Shown here one piece after another: positions 1 to 7,243 of a stretch of DNA of 33,714 nt. The position numbers and the translations under genes were made by a program. Numbering within the stretch: the first letter of the stretch is position 1; each line of letters starts with the position of its first letter. The stretch covers positions 797,987 through 831,700 of the forward strand of contig BFEA01000060.1 in the NCBI GenBank assembly GCA_003427395.1. Reading direction: 5' to 3'. A model generated the notes under the pieces. It had not been told where the DNA came from and made no database searches. It saw nothing but the letters and a program-made list of their open reading frames with translations. This DNA comes from Chara braunii (lineage: Eukaryota > Streptophyta > Charophyceae > Charales > Characeae).

Positions 1-80
1 CCTTCGTCGCCTCCCGCCTCCCCGCGCCCTCCCGCCTCCCTCCCCGCGCCCTCCCGCCTCCCCTCGCCTCCCCCGCCTTC
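1..80. repeat. C-rich tandem repeat at left edge
   Basis: The first 80 bases are almost only C, T and some G. A 22-base unit rich in CCGCG and CCTCCC occurs twice back to back (about 19-40 and 41-62) with degenerate versions around it. It ends just upstream of the ParB-like gene. It could be a GC-rich promoter-side repeat or simply the low-complexity edge of a contig; nothing in it identifies a specific regulator. Confidence 0.7.
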
Positions 81-289
81 TCCGCCTTCATCAGGAGCTC
101 TAGAGAGAGGGTCGGGCACGAAAGCGAAGGGGGAAAAATAGAAGATGTGCGCTTTTGAGCCTGCTGCGTCTGAGAAAGGGAAAGGGACAGGTACTTCGTC
201 TAAGAAAGAGAAAGAGAAAGCTGCACAAGAGGAGCTGCAAGTACCTCGAGGTTTCGTGCCAGGCGAACTTAACCGACGAGATGGCACGG

Positions 290-765
290 GCCTGGGACGA
301 ACTTCAAAGTTTGCAGCAGAAGAAAATCTCCCAAGAGCCGTTTTATCTGCCCATGACATATCTCAAGAGACCACCGGTGGATGGGACCGGAAACAGGCCT
401 TTGGAGGTTCGCGAGCCCGATGAAGATCATGTCTCAACGCTCATGGACTCCATGATTGCTTGCCCGATTGGAGATCATCTTCCCTTCGTTTGTGTCGTGG
501 AGGTGAAAGACAAGTCGGAAGTGGATCTCGAGCGGTTGAGAAGTGGCGGTTACAACATTTACGTGCTTGGAGGTGGACATTGTCGGGAGGAGAGAGAACG
601 GCTGCGAAAGATCTACCCGGATAAGGACGACTACAACTGGAATGTTTGCTATGTCTATGCAGGCCTGTCGACGGATGAAGCAAGGCAGGTGGCACATAAG
701 CACAACCTGGCAGCTGGTTACCACAGGGACATGAACTTCATCGAAAAGATGAAATGTTGGCGGAT
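290..765 (+). other. ParB/sulfiredoxin-like domain segment
   Basis: Read in the second forward frame. It contains DEDHVSTLMDSM (the helix that leads ParB N-domains), then YNIYVLGGGHCREERERL, resembling the ParB core 'vvdGhHRleAa' with the glycines, the His and an Arg in place, then STDEARQVAHKHNLAAGYHR and IEKMKCW. The codons for GGGHCR are at about 569-586. In ParB-type proteins this fold binds nucleotide (CTP) or acts as a phosphatase or nuclease; which applies here cannot be told. The shift from the upstream frame falls near 270, where VPGEL in one frame meets TDEMARAWDEL in the next. The shift back falls at about 760, just after KCW. Confidence 0.68.
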
Positions 766-1499
766 GTCAAGATAGCCTGCCTGCGCGAATATGGGATACC
801 CGTCAATCCAAAGAAGATGCAGACCATAGACCTGCTGTTGCAGATTGCTATGCGCCCGAAAGAGATCTGGGACCTGCAGTTGAAGATTTTTTAGATGTGG
901 AAGAGGGGAGAGGTGAAGGACCAGAAACTGAAGCCTTTGGCAAAGAGCCAGATTCGTACAGAGGTCGCTCCTGAATCCAGCGAATCTGAAGGCGGGAAGC
1001 AGACACGGAAAGGGAAAAGGCTGGACAAGGCGGCAGCAAGGGAACAGGAGATGGCGTTTTTCAATCCCCGCCTGAAGTTAAAGGACAACAAAGTCCCGAT
1101 GGTGCCGTGTGACATGCCCGCGCAACCATGGATTACGATGGGCAACATCCCTCCGGAAGCAATCGTCCCTATTCTGACGGAGGTCATCTCCAAACAGATC
1201 TCCCTCGACGAAATGGAGAGGAAGTTTGGCTACGTCGCGAAGACCGTCTGCGATGGTGTTAAGTGCAAGGACTTCAAAACGGCTGAAGAATTGTATCCTT
1301 TGCACACCACAAAGGAGGTTCTTGAACTCTTCATCGGCAGTTTTGACAGGCGCGGGGCTAAGCCCACTGCTTTGTTGGACCGCATTGAATGAGCCAAGCA
1401 GTGGAGGAAGATGGGGGACAAGAGAATAAAGGAGGCAGAAAGAGCAAGTTGTGATTTCTTTCGAGCTGCGGCTTTGGACGAGCCTTTCGCTGACTGGAC

Positions 1500-2190
1500 G
1501 GAGGTGAAACATGATGGGTGCGCAGGCCTGGTCAAGGTGATTCAGGGTGACATGCTGCATTTGTCACACCTGCAGAAGGAAAAACTGCTGATTTCTCTCG
1601 CTATCTTTGACTTTCCCCATGGTTTCGCCCACAAAGGTCATGCACGTGACACGGAGCCATTCCCTGAGCATGACATTGTGGATGTGTTGCAGAATGTCAA
1701 GCAGGTAACCAACGCAGCGCTGTGAACAGTCGCTGGTTTCTGCTCTGTGGACATGCTTCCCTCAGTGCCGTCTGCGTTTGCGAAAGTGTGCAGTGCTGGC
1801 CAAAAGCTTCTCACGTGGTGCAAGCCCAACATGACAAATCCCGGTGGCCCCAGGCTTGTCAGCGCGACGGAGTTCTGTGTGTTGGGGTACTATAATGTGA
1901 TGCGGCAGCGTGAGATGGCTCATTATAACTTTTCCCCGACTGATCCCCGCCATAATTTTCAGCTTTTTGATACGGTCACGCGCAAGTTTATGCACCCGAG
2001 TGACAACTTGGTGTTGTGTCCGTACCAAAAGTCGTACACTCTGTAATCCTGGTTGGTCAGGAAGTTCTCATGTCCCGGCGCCACGGTTTTGGACGGCTTC
2101 TCTGGCTCAGGCACAGGGGCCATTGCCTGCGTTTTGGCAGACAGGAACTGTCTTGTTGTGGAACTGGACAAACGTTGTGCAAAGGGAGTC
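1500..2190 (+). other. Beta-class DNA amino-methyltransferase-like domain segment
   Basis: VIQGDMLHLSHL followed by IFDFPHGF (codons 1603-1626) sits where N6A/N4C methylases have 'v.GD.l..l' then the catalytic [DNS]PP[YFW]. Downstream, NLVLCPYQKS corresponds to the conserved 'HP.QKP' stretch, and VLDGFSGSGTGAIACVLADR (about 2086-2145) is a very good AdoMet-binding motif I (D-x-F-x-G-x-G-T), followed by the acidic VVELD. The catalytic site reads D-F-P-H rather than D-P-P-Y, so activity is doubtful even apart from the stops at about 1723 and 2044. The target base (adenine or cytosine) cannot be inferred. Confidence 0.62.
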
Positions 2191-2409
2191 TAAATGAGAC
2201 TCCTCACCGACATCGAGGAGACATTAAGAAGAGAAAAGCCGAGAGAGGGAAAGGGCAAGGGAAAGGAACAGCAGGATGCGGACATTCAGGTGTCCGGAGA
2301 CTACGTACCGGTGTCACACGAAAAGACCCCGGAGACTTGAGAGTCGATGCCTGGTTGTTTAGCAGCGGGCAAGTCTACAGCGGAGGCCAGTGCCAGCAGA
2401 GAGGCAGCG

Positions 2410-2469
2410 ACGGATGTGGCGCTACCTGCTGATCAGCGAACGGATGTGGCGCAGCCTGCTGATCAGCAG
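2410..2469 (+). repeat. 30 bp in-frame tandem duplication in C-terminal tail
   Basis: Two adjacent 30-base copies encode TDVALPADQR and TDVAQPADQQ in the disordered tail of the ParB/methyltransferase-like gene. Differences are few, so the duplication is fairly young and preserves the frame. Confidence 0.8.
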
Positions 2470-2810
2470 CAGAGTGCGAATGTACCTTCTGCGACAGACG
2501 GAGGTGTGACTGCCGCCATTCAACATGGCGTGGAGGTGGAGGATCTCGATGCAGCGCGAAAGAGGCGCAAGCTGCCAGCGTCTCGGAGCGAGCGTGAGGA
2601 AGGCGAACTGTCTCATCGGAGGGCAGTCACCATCGGGACAGGCGAGGTCACTAGACTGTCTGCGGATCCTCAGAGGGAGGATCAGGCACAACGTCAGGAT
2701 TCCAGCAGAGCGATCGACAACACTCGAGGTCGCAAACGAAAGCTCCATGGAGAGGAGGTGGTTTCCTCCAAGGGCGACGTCGTGGTAGGTCTACGCAGTC
2801 GTGTACGTTG

Positions 2811-3075
2811 ACCTGCCTAGGTGCAGGTCTGTGCACTCTTGCAAGGGCATATATAGTTCTATAACAGCTTTTCGTTATAAGACTATAGCTCATTTGCGTT
2901 GTTGCTAATAGTTTTCAGATATGTGTCTATGTAGGTCAAAGGAGTGATCTGCCTGGGTACAGGTCTGTGAGCTCTTGCAAGGGCACAAATAGTTCTATAA
3001 CTTCTTTTTGTTATAAGACTATACGTGATCTACGCTCTTGCAAGTGGTTTTCAGATCTGTGCCTCAGTACATGTC
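2811..3075 (+). repeat. ~135 bp tandem duplication with conserved hairpin
   Basis: Directly after the stop of the ParB/methyltransferase-like gene, a segment starting near 2813 (gacctgcctaggtgcaggtc) is repeated from about 2947 (gatctgcctgggtacaggtc). Both copies keep 'ctcttgcaagggca', then a small hairpin (tctataac, a short loop, gttataaga), and end in 'gttttcagatctgtg'. The position suggests the 3' untranslated region or end of the element carrying the gene; that role is inference. Confidence 0.75.
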
Positions 3076-3435
3076 CCAACTTTTTTAGTGTGCACATGTC
3101 GTTCAGTTGCATTCCGGCAGAAGCCGAGGTAGACCTTGCCCAATAAGTGGCGGTCATGAGCAACCATTCACCCTCAAGTGATTAGGTTCTCTTGGAAGGA
3201 AAGGCCGAGGACTGTGCAGACTTCATTTTATTTTTCTGGTGGCAGATGAAAGTTTTGAAATTTTGAAATTCCCCTCGCCACTGGTTTGCTCGTTGTCTCT
3301 TTTGCCTCGCTTTGAAGCCGCCATCCACTGCTTTTGCTGTTCAAGTTCTGGTTTCTCCACTGCTCCTCATGTTTTTGTCCTGCATCTCCTGCTGTATTTG
3401 AGTCGTGTATTGCTGTTGTTTTAGTCCTGAAACGC
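3076..3435. other. Non-coding stretch, nothing recognised
   Basis: T-rich on the + strand, with only short, uncharacteristic open frames and no domain, tRNA-like or element-end signal that I can recognise. Confidence 0.5.
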
Positions 3436-3800
3436 TGTCGCTTGTTATAGTCCTATATTGTCGCTGACATTTCTACTACTGCAGATCTGTAGTTCTATTT
3501 ATGCAGTTGACATTTCTACTGCTGCGGTTACATAGTTCTATAACTGCAGTTCTATATCTTCTGCTATTTCTGCTACTGCAGTTTTGTAGTCCTACATTGC
3601 CACTGGCATTTTTACTGTTGCAGTTATGTAGTCCTATATATTGCTGTTGTTGTTGGCACTACTGTTGTTGTAGGGGTTTTGCTCGTCCTTCCACCACTTA
3701 TGCTGTTGCGGCCTCTGTCGCTTGTGCTGCTGCCGCAGCTTGGTTATTCCAGCCACTACTCTTGTTCTTGCCGTCGTTGCTGATGCTGATGCCATGGAAG
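3436..3800. repeat. Degenerate CTG/TTG-rich repeats
   Basis: Imperfect copies of a module that reads roughly 'ctgctgcagtt(a/t)tgtagtcctatat' recur every 45-60 bases from about 3478 to 3650. They merge into gctgttgttg and gctgctgccg triplet stretches. The 100-residue open frame here is Leu-rich because of the CTT/CTG triplets and is not evidence of a protein. A fainter version ('ataggactttatcgca', 'gcagcacatgtagttc') recurs at 4800-5060. Confidence 0.6.
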
Positions 3801-4180
3801 TAGCTACTGCTTCACTCCGTCTAAAATCTACATCAGTTTAGGATAACTTTTAGGTGTGTTGCTAGTGTCAAGGAGTGTTTACTTTGCAGGTTGACAGTAG
3901 CTCGTTTTCCTTTCTGTGAATTACTGTCAGGCCCATTTTCTAATCCCCCTTCGGTTTTCAGATTTTTGTTTGTTTGTCAAAGAAGTTGTATGATGACCTT
4001 AGAAGTTACAAGTCATCCCTCTCAGTTGGTACTTTTTTTGGCAGGACAATGAGACACTTCGTAGGGCCTGTTTTGTCTGAGCCTTGCCTCTTTCTGTTTT
4101 GAGACGCTAATCTTTAGCCGGATAGTGACACATTTCACAGGTATTTTTCAGTCGTCTCTTTTTGGCAGGCCTTTACATAG
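3801..4180. other. Non-coding stretch, nothing recognised
   Basis: T-rich single-copy-looking sequence with stops in all frames. No repeat, RNA gene or regulatory motif could be supported. Confidence 0.5.
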
Positions 4181-4306
4181 TTTCTGGTAGACATCACAAA
4201 TTGCAGTGCGAGACAGTTTCAGTTTTAAGCCATTTTTTGCCGGTTTCTGGTAGACATCACACTTTGCAGTGCGAGACAGTTTCAGTTTTAAGCCATTTTT
4301 TGCGGG
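4181..4306. repeat. 63 bp tandem duplication
   Basis: The unit starting 'tttctggtagacatcaca' at 4181 is repeated exactly 63 bases later at 4244, with only a few differences. Each copy ends in 'ttaagccattttttgc'. Because the unit is a multiple of three, it produces a short open frame with an internal amino-acid repeat, which is not otherwise supported as a gene. Confidence 0.88.
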
Positions 4307-4726
4307 CTGTATTGGGTGTCTTTTTTCTTAATCATTCCAAAGTATTTTCGTATTTTGCTTCTGTCTGCGATTTTTGCTACCTTCAAAGCTAAATGTTTAC
4401 TCGAGCTTTAAGCCAAACTAGTTTCTTTTGTCGGGTTATCAGACTTTGGTTAAACTTCACCCACATCACAAAATTTTGGATTGTCGGGTTTCTCAAATTT
4501 TCGACCCCCAACGTCACAACGTGAAATTCAGTGGTTCATGCTAGTATGCATGTGCTCGTTTCATTCTGCTTGAACCTGGGCAGATTCTCTGGTGCACCCA
4601 CAAATTTGTTTTATTTCACAGAGTTGCTACCCATGTTTGGTCTTCTTCTTTTTCCTCTGGTGAAATGCAAAAAATCAATCTTGAACATGCCTTGCGGCTT
4701 ACGCCAATGTTTGTTTTCGGGGTTGG

Positions 4727-5196
4727 CTTTGTGAGAAGGGTGGGGGGGAATCTAAGCTGGGGCTTTGTGGGCCTCGGCATGTTGCTCCACGTGGATATAG
4801 GACTATATTGCAGCACGTGCAGTAAAGTGTTAATCCCACTCCTGCTAAATTGTGTGCTGCAGTTGTGATTCCTGGTTCGTTCATCTATTATCTTTGTGTG
4901 TGCTGCAACGCCTGTGGTTGAAGGGTTTTTCGCAGCACATGTAGTTCTTGGACCATTTCGTAGCTCCTGTGGTCCTTTGAATTTATCGCAGTCTCCTTTG
5001 ATTTAGAACTCTATCACAACGCTTGTCCTTATAGGACTTTATCGCATGCCTGTACATCTAGCAGGTGCTGCGATGGAGTGTTAGGTTTGCAGGTGTGCAA
5101 TAAACTGCTATTTCCAGTGCTGCTAATTTTACTTTGTGAAACGGGTGGGGGAACTCTAAGTAGGGGCTTTGTGGGCCTTCGCATGTTGCTCCCCCA
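4727..5196. repeat. Pair of ~65 bp direct repeats
   Basis: The segment at about 4727-4790 ('ctttgtgagaagggtggg', then 'ggggctttgtgggcct', 'gcatgttgctcc') recurs at about 5132-5196 with a few changes. Between the two lie degenerate 'ggactatatcgcagc' modules. A 13-base C run follows at 5203-5215. I cannot assign an element; the pair may be the ends of a small unrecognised insertion or an old duplication. Confidence 0.65.
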
Positions 5197-5365
5197 ACTA
5201 AGCCCCCCCCCCCCCAACCGATGAACTGCCCCATATCGATGATTTGTGACTAACTGACAAGCAAACAACCCAGGACATGTCGGGGTTTCAATACCACCTG
5301 GGTGATCCACAAATTGTTCGCCAGCATTCAACACTCCAGCCTGAAGAGAAAAAAAAAAAAGAGGG

Positions 5366-6031
5366 TGGTGGATGGCCCAGTGGTTAGGGCACCGGTTGGA
5401 AATACACATCGTGGTTTGAGGTTGCGGGCTCGAACCCCCGCAACCTCGTGCATATGCCATCGGCAGGGTGTTAGATTGCCACACTACCACTCACACACTG
5501 AGTAGGCGTGCTGCCAGGGGGAACGGATATATCTGAGGTTCCAAGCGTATAGGCCTGGTCTGGGCTTCCTTCCGAAAGGGGGCCCAGCATGTATTAGCCC
5601 CTAGCGCCAACTCCGGAACCTTCGGAACGGCGGTGCGTCGAGGCCGTGGGGGGGGGTTGCTTCGGGAGGGGAAAGGCTCGGTAGGGCTTAGTACCCGAGA
5701 GGGGCGAAGGGTCTACCCCCTTCCATGAAGGAGTGACTCTCATCGCTGCGGCACCTGGTGACTGGGTGCTTCCCAGCCTCCTGGCCGGGGCGCTTCAGGG
5801 ATGCAGGACCCTGAGTTCAAGGGGGGTATACCCTGCCGCTTGCAGCCTGGTAGTTCCGGTTTGGACTAATACTCTCGGGGGTGTGTGGCGAGGTCTGAGA
5901 GTTCCCATCTTGAGTGATCCCTGGGTAAAAAGTGGGTGGGGCCCGATGTGCCGACAGGGGGCTTAACGCCTGTCACCAAAAGCCCCCTGCGGGACATCCT
6001 CCCTGGGTAATCTCCCCGACACCTCACAACC

Positions 6032-6064
<33 letters not shown>
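5366..6064 (+). mobile_element. tRNA-headed SINE-like retroposon with poly(A) tail
   Basis: The 5' part (5366-5460) looks like a tRNA gene. The A-box-like TGGCCCAGTGG forms a D-stem (GCCC/GGGC). A B-box-like GGCTCGAACCC sits in a perfect T-arm-type stem (ttgcggg paired with cccgcaa). There is no proper acceptor stem, so this is not a tRNA. A GC-rich unrelated body of about 570 bases follows, and the element ends in a 30-base A run at 6035-6064. That is the structure of a tRNA-derived SINE: a Pol III promoter head, a body and an A tail copied by LINE machinery. About 700 bp is long for a SINE. I could not find a convincing target-site duplication, and a 12-base A run lies just upstream of the head. 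Confidence 0.62.
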
Positions 6065-6071
<7 letters not shown>

Positions 6072-6254
6072 CTTACATCCTTCCCGATCTCTGTGGTTTG
6101 GGTGCAACGAATACTTGTCTATACATTCTCCACTGCCCGCTTTTAACAGTGTTCGTTTCCATCAATTCATCCATTCGCAATTGCCTCTAAGACATTTTTC
6201 TATCTTTTTTCCCTTTTGTGCTCTCCTTCCAGAGGACTTCCAAAAGGGGTTATC
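6065..6254. other. Spacer, nothing recognised
   Basis: Pyrimidine-rich DNA between the SINE-like poly(A) and the ParB-family fragment; no feature found. Confidence 0.45.
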
Positions 6255-6575
6255 TTATCTAAGGTGTAATGCCTTAAAGTTTCTGACAGCTTGAGGGCGC
6301 TCGTGCCTTGCTCCTGTTTCTTGTGTTCTTAAAACACGTGCCAGTCTTTTCTGGCTTCCTCTAGAGTGATGTTTGCGTAGACCGAGCTCCTCCAACCAAA
6401 CTTGCTTTGTGCCCGCCGTCTTTTTGAAAGCTTTCTCTACAAACGCTTGCTGCCAGCACTTGAACTTCTCAATCCAGGAGAAGTCTTCGTGGAACCCAGC
6501 AATGTAGTTGTGTTCGTGGGTCACTTTTCTGCTTTCCTCTACAGTGAGGCATGCGTAGGTGTACCAGTTTGAGTA
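6255..6575 (-). pseudogene. ParB-like family fragment, copy 2
   Basis: Read on the - strand from about 6575, this gives NWYTYACLTVEESRKVTHEH followed by NYIAGFHEDFSWIEKFKCWQ. It aligns residue for residue with the end of the ParB-like domain of the first gene (NWNVCYVYAGLSTDEARQVA, then HKHNLAAGYHRDMNFIEKMK). Shared features are the Y.YA.L start, the [DE]E[AS]R.V..[HE]HN core, AG[YF]H, and IEK.KCW. After KCW it continues with QQAFVEKAFKK, a piece the first gene lacks, and the frame closes at 6255. No N-terminal ParB core or methyltransferase portion is found nearby, so it is a fragment rather than a gene. Confidence 0.7.
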
Positions 6576-6721
6576 CTGGGAGACAGAATGTGCGACTTCT
6601 GCTATTTTCGCTCTTCATCTTTTGGTTCCAACACTCCCCCTTATCCCGAAGCTAAAAAATCTTAAGCTGCAGTCCCAAAACCTCTTTGGAGTGCATTGCA
6701 ACCTGCAGCAACAGATCAGTT

Positions 6722-6910
6722 TCCTACAGCAATCAAGCTTGCTTTGTGCCCGTCGTCTTTTTGAAACCCTTCTCTACAAACGCTTGTTGCCACCACTACA
6801 ATTTCTCAATCAAGGAGAAATTTGTGTGAAACCCTGCAATGTAGTTGTGTTTGTGGGCCACTTTTCTGGCTTCCTCTAGAATGAGGCATGCATAGATATA
6901 GCAGTTCGAG
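6722..6910 (-). pseudogene. ParB-like family fragment, copy 3 (tandem to copy 2)
   Basis: On the - strand, from about 6908, this reads NCYIYACLILEEARKVAHKH, then NYIAGFHTNFSLIEKL, a stop, and WWQQAFVEKGFKKTTGTKQA. It is a diverged duplicate of copy 2 about 340 bases away, with a stop where copy 2 has lysine before CW, and its own stop right after. Its left border (gcttgctttgtgcccg...) matches copy 2 from about 6398. The 812 bp satellite starts immediately after it, near 6911. Confidence 0.68.
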
Positions 6911-7243
6911 TTACTTGGGGGTCCAACTCACCTGTGTAACAAAAACTGTTTTGGGGTCCGACACTTGGTTAAGGGGGGTAGAAGCTGATTTCGGGTCGGA
7001 ACATTGATTTGGAGGGTACGACCGACCGATTTAAGCTAACAAGAATTATTTCGGGGGTCGCACTGTGACTTAAGGGGGGTAGAAACCAATTTTGGGGGTT
7101 TGCACCATTACTTGGGGGTCCGATTTACCTGTGTAAGAGTGCATAAACTATTTTGGGAGACCGAGCGGGAGTTGAGAGGGGTACATTTAGTTTTGGAGTC
7201 CGAAGGATTTTTCAGGGGTACGCCTCACCACTAAAGGGGAGAG
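6911..7243. repeat. Truncated first satellite unit
   Basis: The array opens in the second half of monomer 2 (ttacttgggggtcc), then jumps to monomer 1, 2 and the first half of monomer 3. A direct fusion to the second half of monomer 8 (tccgaaggatttttc) follows near 7195, so monomers 4-7 are missing. The first full unit starts at about 7244. Confidence 0.75.

Larger units (their letters stand above)
145..2811 (+). pseudogene. ParB-like / beta-class DNA methyltransferase-like fusion, degraded
   Basis: One reading frame runs from the ATG at 145 to the stop at 2811, except that about 270-760 is read in the +1 frame. Six in-frame stops interrupt it (near 892, 1390, 1723, 2044, 2191 and 2338). Parts in order: a Lys/Glu-rich N-terminus; a ParB/sulfiredoxin-like domain (about 300-760); a helical, charged linker (760-1480); a methyltransferase-like domain (about 1500-2190); and a disordered tail with basic clusters ARKRRK and RGRKRK that look like nuclear localisation signals. 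In bacteria and phages, ParB-like domains fused to N6-adenine/N4-cytosine methylases are known. Here the domain order matches, and the downstream order motif IV then motif I is that of the beta class. The breaks argue against a working protein from this copy. I infer a multicopy family because related fragments lie at 6255-6910. The start is the first ATG in the frame; no promoter is recognisable. Confidence 0.7.

Noticed and set aside
145-2811. Bacterial contamination as the source of the ParB/methyltransferase-like gene
   Set aside because: The same family recurs at 6255-6910, and in the same sequence as plant-type LINEs and gypsy elements; contamination remains testable with long reads.
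3501-3803. A Leu-rich membrane protein on the + strand
   Set aside because: The composition follows from CTG/CTT/TTG triplet repeats, with no signal of selection or neighbouring exons.
5390-5465. Functional tRNA gene
   Set aside because: The D-arm and T-arm look right but no acceptor stem closes and the anticodon arm does not pair well, so a tRNA-derived SINE head fits better.
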